Shown one piece after another: positions 1 through 8,757 of a stretch of 11,629 bases of DNA. The position numbers were made by a program, and so were the translations under genes. Source of the DNA: an uncultured Carnobacterium sp. (GTDB lineage: Bacteria; Bacillota; Bacilli; Lactobacillales; Aerococcaceae). Position 1 is the stretch's first letter; each line of letters begins with the position of its first letter. Under the pieces are notes generated by a model that saw only the letters and a program-made list of their open reading frames with translations, was not told the DNA's origin and did not search any database. The DNA is taken from contig CALALK010000151.1 in assembly GCA_937923125.1 (NCBI GenBank), forward strand, positions 1 through 11,629, in the 5' to 3' direction.

Positions 1-1
1 T

Positions 2-280
2 GACTCTTCTAGAATCTTCATTTCAGAGACGACTGGTGTTCCCAAACCACAAGCAGAAGCCTTTAAGAATGTAGAACAACTTTTTCCAGATGTGAACAGA
101 AAAGACTTCTGGATGATTGGGGACGACCTTACAAATGACATTGAAGGTGCTAAAACCAGAGATTGGAACACGATTTATTTCAAATTTGGAGAAGAAGATT
201 CTACTTTGACTCCAAAACCACTCTCAACCCCAACAGATTTGCTTGAAATATTAGAAAAAGAGGCACTTATCAGCCTTTAA
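2..280 (+). CDS. HAD-superfamily hydrolase (YjjG/YfnB-like), 3' end only
   Basis: This is the last 92 codons of a gene that begins before the window. The frame is open from base 2 and stops with TAA at 278-280. Two conserved HAD motifs are visible. The motif III lysine lies in GVPKPQAEAF (about bases 38-67), and the motif IV acidic pair lies in IGDDLTNDIEGA (about 116-151). The run IFISETTGVPKP before motif III and the tail ending in a DWNTIYF segment resemble the YjjG/YfnB branch of HAD subfamily IA, whose members act on nucleoside monophosphates or similar small phosphates. The nucleophile aspartate (motif I) and the cap domain lie outside the window, so the substrate cannot be judged. A GTG at base 92 is an internal valine, not a start. 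No hairpin terminator is visible before the next gene, so some read-through into rpoY is possible. Confidence is high for HAD and moderate for the subfamily. Confidence 0.85.
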   Translation, partial: DSSRIFISETTGVPKPQAEAFKNVEQLFPDVNRKDFWMIGDDLTNDIEGAKTRDWNTIYFKFGEEDSTLTPKPLSTPTDLLEILEKEALISL

Positions 281-284
281 GATT

Positions 285-313
285 ATGAAAAAATAGGCAT
301 TTTATGATAAAAT
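285..313 (+). promoter_or_regulatory. Predicted sigma-A promoter for rpoY-rnjA
   Basis: A weak -35 ATGAAA (285-290) is followed by a 17-base spacer and an extended -10, TGATAAAAT (TG at 305-306, hexamer TAAAAT at 308-313). This would start the transcript near base 320, about 35 bases before the rpoY start. Two TATGAT hexamers (303-308 and 313-318) flank or overlap the -10, so the exact element is uncertain. Confidence 0.55.
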
Positions 314-354
314 ATGATAGAAACATTATGAAAAAAATTTAAAGGAGTACATAC

Positions 355-570
355 ATGATTTTTAAAATTACTTACCAACCAACTAAAACGGAAGCTCCAC
401 GTCGTGAGAACACAGAAGCTTTATATATTGAAGCTAGTGACAAGGTAGAAGCCCGCCGCCTTGTGGATGAAAACACTGAATACAACGTAGAGTTTATCCA
501 AGAGCTAGATGAAAAACACTTAGCTTACGAAAAACAAAACCCTGAGTTTAAATTAACGGTGTTCAAGTAA
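355..570 (+). CDS. rpoY: RNA polymerase epsilon subunit (RpoY/YkzG)
   Basis: This is a 71-residue protein of the DUF1447/RpoY family, the small epsilon subunit that binds core RNA polymerase in Firmicutes. Known members are about 70 residues and share the start MIFKI.YQ, the charged RRE.T..LY segment and the closing KLTVF, all seen here. The start ATG follows a clear ribosome binding site, AAAGGAG (341-347), with a 7-base spacer. The stop codon ends one base before the rnjA start. The same rpoY-rnjA order is known in Bacillus subtilis (ykzG-rnjA), which supports the identification. The protein is soluble, with no signal peptide or membrane segment. It was once described as a companion of RNase J1 because of this linkage; structural work later placed it on RNA polymerase. 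Confidence 0.93.
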   Translation: MIFKITYQPTKTEAPRRENTEALYIEASDKVEARRLVDENTEYNVEFIQELDEKHLAYEKQNPEFKLTVFK

Positions 571-571
571 C

Positions 572-2269
572 ATGAAGCCAAATATTAAAAATAACGAAAC
601 GGGCGTATTTGCTTTTGGCGGTTTAGGTGAAATCGGTAAAAACACATATGGCGTTCAATTCCAAGATGAGCTCATCATTTTGGATGCCGGTATTAAATTC
701 CCTGAGGATGATTTACTTGGAATCGACTATGTGATTCCCGATTACAGTTATATCGTTCAAAATATTAATAAAGTAAAAGGTCTATTTATTTCGCACGGAC
801 ACGAAGACCATATCGGTGGGATTCCTTTCTTAATTAAACAAGCGAACATCCCTATTTATGCAACAAAACTTGCGATGTCTTTAATTCGAAATAAATTAGA
901 AGAACACGGACTTTTAAGAGATGCTATCCTTCACGAAATTGATGAAGACAGCGTGATTAAATTCCGTAAAACACAAGTGAGTTTCTATCGCACTACCCAC
1001 TCTATTCCAGATGCATTTGGGATTGTGATTAAGACTCCTCCAGGTAACATCGTGTTCACCGGTGACTATAAGTTTGACTTCACTCCAGTTGGAGAACCAG
1101 CAAACCTTCACCGTATGGCACAAATTGGTTCAGAAGGCGTTCTCGTTCTTTTAGGAGACAGTACAAACTCTGAAGTCCCTGGATTTACTCAATCTGAACA
1201 AGTCGTTGGTAAATCGATTAAAGAAATTATCCAACGCGTGGATGGACGTATCATTTTTGCGACATTTGCATCAAACGTTTCTCGTCTAAAACAAGTAACA
1301 GATGTGGCTGTAGCAACTGGTCGTAAATTAGCTGTATTTGGACGTAGTATGGAAGCCAGCTTCCGCACTGCTCGTGAATTAGGTTATATCAAGGCTCCAG
1401 ATGATACTTTTATCGATGGACGTGAAATTAACCAATACCCTTCTGAGAAAGTCATTATTTTATGTACAGGGTCTCAAGGGGAACCAATGGCGGCACTTAG
1501 TCGTATCGCAAATGGGACTCATCGCCAAATCTCCATTCAACCTGGTGATACAGTTATCTTCTCTAGTTCACCAATTCCAGGAAATACTTCAAGCGTTAAC
1601 CGCGTTATCAACCTTCTATCTGAAGCTGGTGCTGAAGTGATTCATGGTAAAGTAAACAATATTCACACATCTGGACACGGTTCTCAAGAAGAACAAAAAT
1701 TAATGCTTCGCTTAATGAAGCCTAAATACTTCGTACCAGTCCACGGTGAATATCGTATGCAGAAGATCCAAGCAAACCTTGCGACTCAAGTGGGAATTCC
1801 AAAAGAAAACTCATTTATCTTAAGCAATGGTGATGTTCTTGCAGTTACTGCAGACTCAGCACGTAGAGCGGGTCACTTCTTTGCTGGAGATGTTTATGTC
1901 GATGGAAATGGTATCGGAGATATCGGAAACATCGTTCTTCGCGATCGTAAGACACTTTCACAAGATGGTTTAGTCATCTGTGTAGCCACTGTTGACTACG
2001 AAAACCGTGAATTAGTAGCAGGTCCAGATATGCTCTCTCGTGGATTTATCTACATGAAAGAATCAGGACAACTTCTTAACGAAGCACAAGCCATTCTTCG
2101 TGATGAACTTGAAGAACTTTTATCAGATTCTGAAGAAGTCTTAAACGAACGCGTTTTACGTAACAAAATTACAGACGTCTTAGGACCGTTCTTATTTAAG
2201 AAAACAGAACGTCATCCAATGATTCTTCCAGTGATTTTAGGAGTTACTGAAGCAGATACTTTAGAGTAA
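572..2269 (+). CDS. rnjA: Ribonuclease J1
   Basis: This is a 565-residue RNase J1, a metallo-beta-lactamase/beta-CASP nuclease with 5'-3' exonuclease and endonuclease activity in mRNA decay and rRNA maturation. The zinc-binding motif HGHEDH is at residues 75-80, with further metal ligands H143 (in THSIPD), D165 (in TGDYKFDF) and H391 (in PVHGEYRM). The beta-CASP domain is seen in FGRSMEASF (about 256-264), [16 protein letters not shown] (about 297-312) and [13 protein letters not shown] (about 365-377). The C-terminal segment ends near [10 protein letters not shown], as in the Bacillus enzyme (555 residues). The N-terminus, with [20 protein letters not shown] sequence, fits J1 rather than J2. 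The ATG lies one base after the rpoY stop, and I see no convincing Shine-Dalgarno sequence before it, so translation is probably coupled to rpoY. A strong terminator follows the stop by seven bases. Confidence 0.97.
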   Translation: MKPNIKNNETGVFAFGGLGEIGKNTYGVQFQDELIILDAGIKFPEDDLLGIDYVIPDYSYIVQNINKVKGLFISHGHEDHIGGIPFLIKQANIPIYATKLAMSLIRNKLEEHGLLRDAILHEIDEDSVIKFRKTQVSFYRTTHSIPDAFGIVIKTPPGNIVFTGDYKFDFTPVGEPANLHRMAQIGSEGVLVLLGDSTNSEVPGFTQSEQVVGKSIKEIIQRVDGRIIFATFASNVSRLKQVTDVAVATGRKLAVFGRSMEASFRTARELGYIKAPDDTFIDGREINQYPSEKVIILCTGSQGEPMAALSRIANGTHRQISIQPGDTVIFSSSPIPGNTSSVNRVINLLSEAGAEVIHGKVNNIHTSGHGSQEEQKLMLRLMKPKYFVPVHGEYRMQKIQANLATQVGIPKENSFILSNGDVLAVTADSARRAGHFFAGDVYVDGNGIGDIGNIVLRDRKTLSQDGLVICVATVDYENRELVAGPDMLSRGFIYMKESGQLLNEAQAILRDELEELLSDSEEVLNERVLRNKITDVLGPFLFKKTERHPMILPVILGVTEADTLE

Positions 2270-2276
2270 ATAAATT

Positions 2277-2309
2277 AAGAGGTGTACCGCAATGCGGTAC
2301 ACCTCTTTT
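2277..2309 (+). terminator. Rho-independent terminator after rnjA
   Basis: A perfect 14-base-pair stem (2277-2290 with 2294-2307) encloses a three-base AAT loop. The T-rich tail TTTTAGTTT overlaps its 3' end. The stem begins eight bases after the rnjA stop. Because the arms begin with AAGAGG and end in CCTCTT, it has only a weak T tract on the opposite strand, so its main use is for the plus strand. Confidence 0.9.
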
Positions 2310-2384
2310 AGTTTATCAAATTCTTCACTAGATTTAAGCCCTTTCCCATTAAAATAATAGAGATTTCATAAATATTGCAAACAA

Positions 2385-2416
2385 AAAAGAAGCAACCCCT
2401 AAGGATTGCTTCTTTT
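2385..2416 (-). terminator. Rho-independent terminator after rpoD
   Basis: Arms at 2385-2395 and 2406-2416 pair over 11 bases, including the core GAAGCAA/TTGCTTC, with two extra inner G-C pairs after one mismatch. On the minus strand the stem runs into TTTTTTGTTTG. It begins about 10 bases after the rpoD stop. The plus strand also reads into TTCTTTTACT, so it may work in both directions. Together with the rnjA terminator about 75 bases away, it separates two convergent transcription units. The bases between (2310-2384) hold nothing I can identify. Confidence 0.85.
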
Positions 2417-2425
2417 ACTCATTTC

Positions 2426-3550
2426 TTAATCTAAGAAGTCTTTTAATTGTTTAGAACGGCTTGGATGGCGTAATTTACGTAATGCTTTCGCTTCAATTTG
2501 ACGAATACGTTCACGAGTTACCCCGAATACTTGCCCTACTTGTTCCAATGTACGGATTTCTCCGTTTTTATCAAGACCAAAACGTAAACGAAGTACGTTT
2601 TCTTCACGGTCCGTTAGTTGTTCAAGAACTTCATCCAGTTGTTCTTTCAACAATGCATATGCTGTATGATCAGCTGGGCTTGTTGCGTTATCATCTTCAA
2701 TGAAATCACCTAAATGTGAATCGTCCTCTTCCCCGATTGGAGTTTCAAGAGATACAGGTTCTTGAGCGATTTTTAGAATTTCACGAACTTTTTCAGTTGG
2801 TAAGTCCATTTCTGCACCGATTTCTTCCGGTGTAGGTTCGCGTCCTAAATCTTGTAATAGTTGTCTTTGAACACGTACTAATTTGTTAATTGTTTCAACC
2901 ATATGTACTGGAATACGAATTGTACGCGCTTGGTCAGCAATGGCACGAGTGATTGCTTGACGAATCCACCATGTGGCATAAGTAGAGAATTTGAATCCTT
3001 TTGTATGGTCGAATTTCTCAACAGCTTTCATTAAGCCCATGTTTCCTTCTTGAATTAAATCCAAGAATTGCATTCCACGTCCTACATAACGTTTCGCAAT
3101 AGATACTACTAAACGAAGGTTGGCTTCTGCTAACTCTTGTTTTGCTTCAGTATCTCCTTCTTGAATACGGAGTGCTAATGCGACCTCTTCGTCCGCGCTA
3201 AGTAGTGGAACTCGTCCGATTTCTTTTAAATACATACGAACGGAGTCATTAATCTTCGTATTTGAAGATAAGGCAGTATCATCCTCAACAACAGCTGCCT
3301 CAGATTCGCGTTGGCTTTCTGATGACAATTGTTGGCTTGTTGGTTCACCGTTAGCATCTACAACACTAACTCCTGCATCCTCAAACTTTTGAATTAATTT
3401 ATCCATTCCTTCCGCATCCAACTCAAATGGGATTGCGATTTGTGCAGATAAATCATCGTATAAAATTTGACCGAATAATTTTCGTTCTGCAAGAAGCGTT
3501 GAAGTTGCTTCATTCAGTGTTTGACCTTTTTCATTCTTTTGAACTGTCAT
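2426..3550 (-). CDS. rpoD: Principal RNA polymerase sigma factor (RpoD/SigA)
   Basis: This 374-residue housekeeping sigma-70 factor directs RNA polymerase to vegetative promoters. Region 1.1 lies at about residues 12-70. A low-complexity acidic linker follows (about 72-97). Region 1.2 starts at [12 protein letters not shown] (101-112). Region 2 covers about 137-207, with [19 protein letters not shown] and the -10 recognition segment [17 protein letters not shown] (184-200). Region 3 lies at about 216-293. Region 4 covers about 305-366, with the -35-reading helix-turn-helix [20 protein letters not shown] (334-353). The end [13 protein letters not shown] is nearly the same as in Bacillus SigA. 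The length is normal for Lactobacillales, which lack the long region 1 insert of E. coli. The ATG has a GGAGG (3559-3563) eight bases upstream. The gene follows the dnaG stop by 16 bases, so the two are co-transcribed. Confidence 0.98.
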   Translation of the reverse strand: MTVQKNEKGQTLNEATSTLLAERKLFGQILYDDLSAQIAIPFELDAEGMDKLIQKFEDAGVSVVDANGEPTSQQLSSESQRESEAAVVEDDTALSSNTKINDSVRMYLKEIGRVPLLSADEEVALALRIQEGDTEAKQELAEANLRLVVSIAKRYVGRGMQFLDLIQEGNMGLMKAVEKFDHTKGFKFSTYATWWIRQAITRAIADQARTIRIPVHMVETINKLVRVQRQLLQDLGREPTPEEIGAEMDLPTEKVREILKIAQEPVSLETPIGEEDDSHLGDFIEDDNATSPADHTAYALLKEQLDEVLEQLTDREENVLRLRFGLDKNGEIRTLEQVGQVFGVTRERIRQIEAKALRKLRHPSRSKQLKDFLD

Positions 3551-3566
3551 TCACCATTCCTCCATT

Positions 3567-5399
3567 CTATCTTTTCCTTAATTGGCGTTGAATCTCCATG
3601 ATTTCAACCATCAATTTCTTTCTGGTTTCATCGTCGTTCATGAGAGCAGCTCGATTCAACTCTTCCTTTTTTTGTGCTAACTGCTCTTTTAGAGTATTCT
3701 TTTGTGAAAGTACATATACTAAATCTTGAATCTCTTGTTCCGTACATTCTGGAGGAAACTGACCTAGTTCGATTTCAGACACCAGATTTCTGTTCATGAA
3801 ATCTTTATCGTTTAAAAACAACATAAATTCTTGAACATCAAATTCCTCTTCTTCATTTCGAAATGCCTGAATATGTAAAAATAATTGCTCATATAGTGCA
3901 TCTGGAAACGAGAATTCTGGATTAATACGATTCAGATATGTCCAAGCTTCATTATGATGCATCAAGCGGTACATTAAATGCCTTTGAATACCTTCGTTTT
4001 TAATAAACGGCCTGTTCATTACAGGCACTTGTTGCGTTTCCACACTTGGTATAGGTGGTGCTTGGAAATTCTGTGAAGTTTGAACTTGCTTTTGTTTCAC
4101 TTGATTTTGAATCGTTGTGTAATCAAGATTAAATTCATCCGCAAGAGACTTCATCGCAAGATTCTTTTCCACATCATTTGTAAGTTTCGCCAGTTCAATA
4201 ATCATCTCTTCGATATACTGAATTTTTTGACTCTCAACTTGTAACTGATATTTCTTAGAAAGGAATCTCTTTTTAAATTGATAGATGGTTTCTTGCCCGT
4301 GTTCAACTAAATCGATAAACGACTGGGGACCACGTTGCTTGATAAATTCATCCGGATCCAGACCATTATCAAATGGAATAATCCCGATACTAAAAGCATT
4401 CGTGGATTGAATCATTTCAATCGCTCGGTTTGTTGCTTCAAGACCTGCTCTATCACCATCATAAGCAATCAAAATCGTATCCGTCACATGACGAAGCTTT
4501 TGAATTTGCTCTGGTGTCAGAGACGTTCCCATTGAGGCTACTCCTAGTTGAACTCCCGCTTGCCAAGCAGAAATAACATCCATATATCCTTCAAAAAGGA
4601 TAACTTTATTTTCTTTACGAATATTCTTCTTTGCTAAATCAAAGTTAAATAAGAAGTTTCTTTTCGCAAAGAGCGGTGTTTCAGGACTATTTAAATACTT
4701 CGCCTGTGAAGCGAACTCATCCGAATAACCTGGCAATATACGACCAGAGAACCCGACAATTTGTCCATGTTCATTACGAAGTGGAATCATAATTCGCTGA
4801 TTAAAACGATCAAAGAATCCAGTTTGACTTTCAACGAATAGACCTGTCGCTTCCATTTCTTGTTCTGTTAGCTCTAAATCTTGTAAGAGCTGTGTCAGCT
4901 GCGTGCGGTCTTTTAACGAGAACCCAAATCCAAATTCTTTTAACGTATCAATCGTATAGCCACGATCCGTTAAATAATGAAGTGCTTCTTGTCCACCTTT
5001 TGTATTAAATAGGACGTGCGAGTAAAACTCACTCGCTTTTTCATGTGCCGCAAACAACTTTCTCTCTTTTTGAGGAATTGTTTGTTGACTAGAAGGAATT
5101 TCTACATCGAGAGGAATATGTGCAAGTTCTGCTACCCTAACAACCGATTCTGGAAAAGATAAACTTTCCAATTCCTGCATGAAGTTAAAAACATTTCCTC
5201 CGCGTCCACAACTAAAACAGTGAAACAACTGTTTTTCTTCTGTGACGGTAAATGAAGGTGTTCTTTCATCATGAAAAGGACAACGGCCAAAAAGGCTCTT
5301 TCCTTGCTTTCTCAATTGGACAAATTGCCCTACAATATCGAGAATATTCACTTGCGATTGTATACTTTGAATCGTTTCTTTTGATAATCGTTGACTCAT
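3567..5399 (-). CDS. dnaG: DNA primase
   Basis: This is a 610-residue bacterial primase that makes RNA primers at the replication fork together with the DnaB-type helicase. The N-terminal CHC2 zinc ribbon is intact: C40, H43 (in CPFH), C61 and C64 (in CFSC). The TOPRIM catalytic core shows FEGYMDV (E270) and YDGDRAG (D314 and D316), the metal-binding acidic residues. The catalytic-core basic segment RFNQRIMIPL is at about 198-207. The C-terminal part, after about residue 430, is a helical helicase-binding domain and is divergent, as usual. I chose the ATG at 5397-5399 because a strong GGAGGGAG (5407-5414) precedes it. A GTG seven codons further upstream would place the ribosome binding site inside the coding sequence. 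The stop is TAG. The gene heads the dnaG-rpoD pair, part of the classic macromolecular-synthesis operon, and has its own promoter. Confidence 0.97.
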   Translation of the reverse strand: MSQRLSKETIQSIQSQVNILDIVGQFVQLRKQGKSLFGRCPFHDERTPSFTVTEEKQLFHCFSCGRGGNVFNFMQELESLSFPESVVRVAELAHIPLDVEIPSSQQTIPQKERKLFAAHEKASEFYSHVLFNTKGGQEALHYLTDRGYTIDTLKEFGFGFSLKDRTQLTQLLQDLELTEQEMEATGLFVESQTGFFDRFNQRIMIPLRNEHGQIVGFSGRILPGYSDEFASQAKYLNSPETPLFAKRNFLFNFDLAKKNIRKENKVILFEGYMDVISAWQAGVQLGVASMGTSLTPEQIQKLRHVTDTILIAYDGDRAGLEATNRAIEMIQSTNAFSIGIIPFDNGLDPDEFIKQRGPQSFIDLVEHGQETIYQFKKRFLSKKYQLQVESQKIQYIEEMIIELAKLTNDVEKNLAMKSLADEFNLDYTTIQNQVKQKQVQTSQNFQAPPIPSVETQQVPVMNRPFIKNEGIQRHLMYRLMHHNEAWTYLNRINPEFSFPDALYEQLFLHIQAFRNEEEEFDVQEFMLFLNDKDFMNRNLVSEIELGQFPPECTEQEIQDLVYVLSQKNTLKEQLAQKKEELNRAALMNDDETRKKLMVEIMEIQRQLRKR

Positions 5400-5442
5400 A
5401 AAAAAACTCCCTCCATACACTACGCCTAATGATACAGCATAT

Positions 5443-5471
5443 AATATATCACAATTCGCGATTTAATGCAA
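5443..5471 (-). promoter_or_regulatory. Predicted sigma-A promoter for dnaG-rpoD
   Basis: On the minus strand a -35 TTGCAT (5466-5471) and an extended -10 TGATATATT (hexamer TATATT at 5443-5448, TG at 5450-5451) are separated by exactly 17 bases. The predicted transcript starts near 5436, giving a leader of about 37 bases. The upstream engB terminator makes a separate promoter here necessary. Confidence 0.65.
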
Positions 5472-5522
5472 TGGAGCAAGTTTTATTTTCCTTACAAGTG
5501 ACCTTCTTTTTCTTTTAAATAA

Positions 5523-5554
5523 AACAAGTGATACCGTATACGGTATCACTTGTT
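5523..5554 (-). terminator. Rho-independent terminator after engB
   Basis: A perfect 32-base palindrome is centred between 5538 and 5539. As RNA it would form a 14-base-pair stem with a TATA loop. On the minus strand it is followed by TTATTTAAAAG, adding to the two T residues at the arm's end. It begins three bases after the engB stop and separates engB from dnaG. Confidence 0.82.
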
Positions 5555-5557
5555 ATT

Positions 5558-6145
5558 TTAGTCGGCAATAAATTGTTCAATCCACGCCCAAGCTTTCTCT
5601 ACTCCTTCACCTGTTTCAGATGAGAATGTTAAGAAAAGATCTTCTGGTGGTTTGCCAAATGCTTTTCGAATCACGCTGACATGTTTATTCCATTTACCAC
5701 GAGGAATCTTATCACATTTTGTCATCACAATACGATATGGAATATTATAATACTCCAAAAATTCACGCATTTGAACATCTTCTTGACTTGGTTCATGTCT
5801 AAAGTCTACTAAGATAAGCACTAAACGAAGTGGCTCTCGAGTCGTAATATACTCCTCAATCATCTTCCCCCACTTTTCACGTTCTTTCTTAGATACTTTG
5901 GCATATCCGTATCCTGGCACATCTACAAAATAAAACTGCTCATTAATATGATAAAAGTTCAATGTTTGTGTTTTACCAGGTTTACTTGAGGTACGGGCTA
6001 GGCTTTTTCGTTGAATCAACTTATTAATAAAAGAAGATTTTCCAACATTTGAACGACCTGATAATGCAATTTCTGGAAGATTTCCAGAAGGATATTGCGC
6101 TGGCCCTACAGCACTAATTGTAAATTCGGCTTTATTAACCTTCAT
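5558..6145 (-). CDS. engB: Ribosome biogenesis GTP-binding protein EngB/YsxC
   Basis: This 195-residue TrmE-Era-like GTPase of the EngB/YihA/YsxC family acts in late assembly of the large ribosomal subunit and is essential in several Firmicutes. All nucleotide motifs are present: G1 GRSNVGKS (30-37), G2 threonine T59 in KPGKTQT, G3 DVPG (75-78), G4 TKCD (142-145) and G5 SSETGEG (175-181). Length and the closing AWAWIEQFI are typical. The start ATG (6143-6145) lies inside the 3' end of the upstream transporter gene, overlapping by 11 bases, with an AAAGGA-type ribosome binding site about 10 bases upstream inside that gene. Translational coupling to the transporter is likely. In related genomes this gene commonly sits near clpX and tig, as it does here apart from the intervening transporter. 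Confidence 0.97.
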   Translation of the reverse strand: MKVNKAEFTISAVGPAQYPSGNLPEIALSGRSNVGKSSFINKLIQRKSLARTSSKPGKTQTLNFYHINEQFYFVDVPGYGYAKVSKKEREKWGKMIEEYITTREPLRLVLILVDFRHEPSQEDVQMREFLEYYNIPYRIVMTKCDKIPRGKWNKHVSVIRKAFGKPPEDLFLTFSSETGEGVEKAWAWIEQFIAD

Positions 6146-7412
6146 TTTCTAATCCTTTCTGAGTAGGCAACTTCACGAAGAACAGTAATACTGAACCGAT
6201 TACGAATAAGATGATTAATGAGAATACTCCATCTAAAGAATTTCCTGTCATTTGAGCTGTAATCCCAAGTAATGTTGTCCCTAAAATAGATGAGAATTTA
6301 CCAAAAATATTATAGAATCCAAAGAATTCATTGGCTCTATTGGCTGGAATTAACTGTCCAAATAATGAACGGCTAAGTGATTGTACCCCACCTTGAGCTG
6401 TACCAATTAAAATTGCTAAGACAAGGAAATCTGTGTATGAATCTAACCATAATGCCATCACACAAATGGCTATGTACGTTCCAATTCCAAGGAATAAAGT
6501 CTTCTTATTGCCAAAGCGTTTTGATAAGTACCCATAAAGTAAACTAAATGGAAAGGCCACGATTTGAACAATTAATAAGATGACAATTAAGCTATTACTA
6601 TCGAGTCCCATATCAGAACCGATTGCAGTTGCCATTTTAATAATCGTACCTACTCCATCAATATAGAAGAAGTAAGCGAGTAAGAATAGGAATACTTGTT
6701 TATGTTCTCCAATACGTTTAATCGTTCCCCATAAACGCATAAAACTTTCTTTAATAGGTTTCTCTGGTTTTTCAATAAATGATTTTTGACTCACATATAA
6801 CCAATATGGAACGGTGAAGATAAACCACCATGCGGCTGTTATAAAGAATCCAATCATAACGATTGCATTTGAATTTAATCCACTGAATTGCATAATCATC
6901 ATAAATAATACAAATGGAAATACACTTCCAATATAGCCATATCCATAGCCCGCTGCGGAAATTCTATCCATTCGATCATAAGTTGTGACATCCATAATCG
7001 AACTATCATAGAAAATGTTTGAAGCTGAATATCCAATCGCCGATAAAGTATACAACGCCAGTAATAAAACCCATTGATCTGTTTCTGCAAACATCATTCC
7101 AATAACTGAGAATACACCTAGTAATGTACTCCAAGTAAACATCGGATTTCGATAGCCTTTATAATCCGCTAAAGCTCCAAGAACAGGCGCCATAATAGAA
7201 ACGGCAAATGTCGCAATCGAGTTTGCATATCCTAAAAATGCAGTTGAATCAGCTGCACTAAGGCCAGCGTTTGATGATACCGTCTTAAAATATAACGGGA
7301 AAATGGCTGTTGTAATCATTAAAGAATAAACCGAATTAGCCCAGTCTTGCATAATCCAAGCAAATTCTTCTTTTGTATAATGTTTCGCTATTAAGGATTT
7401 CAATCCTTTCAT
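6135..7412 (-). CDS. MFS transporter of the UMF1 / Atg22-like family
   Basis: This is a 425-residue integral membrane protein of the major facilitator superfamily. It shows about twelve hydrophobic segments, split by a charged central loop near residues 210-240 ([19 protein letters not shown]). The N-terminal [19 protein letters not shown] (about 15-33) and [20 protein letters not shown] followed by [11 protein letters not shown] (about 133-163) fit the UMF1 family (Vacuole effluxer Atg22-like). A motif-A-like [12 protein letters not shown] lies at 79-90 between membrane helices 2 and 3. Yeast Atg22 exports amino acids from the vacuole; for bacterial members the substrate is not established, and none should be assigned here. 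The ATG has an AAGGAG (7421-7426) eight bases upstream. The stop TAA lies inside the engB start region. Codon use looks like the neighbouring genes, so recent transfer is not evident. Confidence 0.88.
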   Translation of the reverse strand: MKGLKSLIAKHYTKEEFAWIMQDWANSVYSLMITTAIFPLYFKTVSSNAGLSAADSTAFLGYANSIATFAVSIMAPVLGALADYKGYRNPMFTWSTLLGVFSVIGMMFAETDQWVLLLALYTLSAIGYSASNIFYDSSIMDVTTYDRMDRISAAGYGYGYIGSVFPFVLFMMIMQFSGLNSNAIVMIGFFITAAWWFIFTVPYWLYVSQKSFIEKPEKPIKESFMRLWGTIKRIGEHKQVFLFLLAYFFYIDGVGTIIKMATAIGSDMGLDSNSLIVILLIVQIVAFPFSLLYGYLSKRFGNKKTLFLGIGTYIAICVMALWLDSYTDFLVLAILIGTAQGGVQSLSRSLFGQLIPANRANEFFGFYNIFGKFSSILGTTLLGITAQMTGNSLDGVFSLIILFVIGSVLLFFVKLPTQKGLENEG

Positions 7413-7454
7413 ATTGTTGTCTCCTTCAATTCATGTAATAACTCTTAATAAAAA

Positions 7455-7494
7455 ATAGAATGCAATATAATGCACCCACTATATCACATTCTAT
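7455..7494 (-). terminator. Rho-independent terminator after clpX
   Basis: On the minus strand, arms 7477-7494 and 7455-7472 pair almost throughout, with a few G-U pairs and one mismatch. The outer eight pairs (ATAGAATG/CATTCTAT) are perfect. The stem runs straight into TTTTTATTAAG. It begins about 25 bases after the clpX stop. The plus strand has no T tract after it, so it acts on clpX transcripts. The stem is AT-rich and thus perhaps leaky. Confidence 0.72.
7478..7486 (-). promoter_or_regulatory. Possible extended -10 promoter for the transporter-engB pair
   Basis: The minus strand reads TGATATAGT (TG at 7485-7486, hexamer TATAGT at 7478-7483), a good extended -10. No recognisable -35 lies 17 or 18 bases upstream. 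The predicted start near 7471 falls at the beginning of the 3' arm of the clpX terminator, so the new transcript would lack the 5' arm. This is an inference from sequence only. Confidence 0.35.
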
Positions 7495-7518
7495 CCTAAC
7501 ATATTTTGTTGAAAATCC

Positions 7519-8757
7519 CTAGGAAATCAATCGATTTTCTTCATCATACAAATCAGGTTCTCCAGTTCCGTTCACAATCGCTTCGGTCACAACTACTTTT
7601 GTAATATCTTCACGACTTGGAATTTCGAACATTAAATCCATCATAACGGATTCAATAATACTTCTTAAACCACGCGCACCTGTACGGCGTTCGATTGCTT
7701 TAGCAGCAATTGCTTGAAGCGCTGCTGGTTCAAACTCTAGTTCCACATTATCCATTGCAAAGAGTTTTTGATACTGTTTCACTAAGGCGTTCTTTGGTTT
7801 CGTTAAAATATCAACTAAATCGTCCTTACTTAACGGTTCTAACGCTGCAGTAATTGGAAGACGTCCAATAAACTCTGGAATTAACCCAAATTTCTGTAGG
7901 TCTTCTGGAATAATTAGTTGCATTAAACTTTCGTGACTCGATAAGTTTTTATTCGAAGATCCAAATCCAATCACTTTAGCACCGAGACGTTCTTTCACGA
8001 TTGTTTCGATGCCATCGAACGCTCCACCAACGATAAATAAAATATTCGTTGTGTCGATTTGAATGAGTTCTTGATGTGGATGCTTACGTCCTCCTTGAGG
8101 CGGAACAGACGCAACAGTCCCTTCTAATATTTTCAGTAAGGCTTGTTGAACCCCTTCACCACTTACATCACGAGTAATAGATACATTCTCGCTCTTACGG
8201 GCAATCTTATCAATCTCATCAATATAAATAATCCCTTTTTCAGCACGTTCAATATCATAATCTGTCGCTTGTAATAGTTTTAGAAGAATATTTTCAACAT
8301 CCTCACCAACGTAACCAGCTTCCGTTAATGTAGTCGCATCCGCTATTGCAAATGGAACATTTAAAATACGCGCTAATGACTGAGCTAAATAAGTTTTACC
8401 AGACCCTGTTGGTCCAATTAAACAAATGTTGCTCTTTTGTAATTCAACGTCGTCATCTTCACTAAATAAGTGATTAATACGTTTATAGTGATTATACACC
8501 GCTACTGCTAATGATTTCTTTGCATGATCTTGGCCAACGACGTAATCGTTTAATACCTTTAGGATTTCTTGAGGCTTTAATACCTCAATCATTTCATCCA
8601 TTGTCATCGAAGAAAACTCTTCATCGATAATTTCTTTACATAAATCAACACATTCATTACAAATAAATACATCAGGACCAGCGATAATTTTCTTTACTTG
8701 TTCTTGTGATTTTCCACAAAATGAACATCTTACTTGTTTTGTTTCATCTTTATACAA
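7519..8757 (-). CDS. clpX: ATP-dependent Clp protease ATP-binding subunit ClpX
   Basis: This 412-residue AAA+ unfoldase feeds substrates to ClpP. The N-terminal zinc-binding domain has C11, C14, C33 and C36. Walker A GPTGSGKT (115-122), the pore loop GYVG (148-151), Walker B IIYIDEID (176-183), the RKH loop (224-226), the ClpP-docking IGFG (263-266), GLIPEFIGR (291-299) and sensor II GARGLR (360-365) are all intact. The start is chosen as TTG at 8755-8757: a strong GGAGG lies seven bases upstream, and the protein then begins [16 protein letters not shown], close to the usual ClpX N-terminus. An ATG 27 codons upstream would start before the ribosome binding site and at or upstream of the predicted promoter. 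The gene lies between tig and the transporter-engB pair, with its own promoter and terminator. The stop is TAG. Confidence 0.97.
   Translation of the reverse strand: MYKDETKQVRCSFCGKSQEQVKKIIAGPDVFICNECVDLCKEIIDEEFSSMTMDEMIEVLKPQEILKVLNDYVVGQDHAKKSLAVAVYNHYKRINHLFSEDDDVELQKSNICLIGPTGSGKTYLAQSLARILNVPFAIADATTLTEAGYVGEDVENILLKLLQATDYDIERAEKGIIYIDEIDKIARKSENVSITRDVSGEGVQQALLKILEGTVASVPPQGGRKHPHQELIQIDTTNILFIVGGAFDGIETIVKERLGAKVIGFGSSNKNLSSHESLMQLIIPEDLQKFGLIPEFIGRLPITAALEPLSKDDLVDILTKPKNALVKQYQKLFAMDNVELEFEPAALQAIAAKAIERRTGARGLRSIIESVMMDLMFEIPSREDITKVVVTEAIVNGTGEPDLYDEENRLIS

Noticed and set aside
282..336. A 12-base direct repeat (ATTATGAAAAAA at 282-293 and 325-336) around the rpoY promoter.
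   Set aside because: The repeat is AT-rich and low in complexity; such a match within 75 bases of AT-rich DNA is plausible by chance.
328..342. A four-codon open frame (ATG AAA AAA ATT TAA) in the rpoY leader, possibly a leader peptide.
   Set aside because: It has no ribosome binding site of its own and overlaps the rpoY site; nothing suggests attenuation.
5400..5420. A GTG start for dnaG seven codons upstream of the chosen ATG.
   Set aside because: The extension is encoded by the ribosome binding site itself (GGAGGGAG at 5407-5414) and has no primase-like residues.
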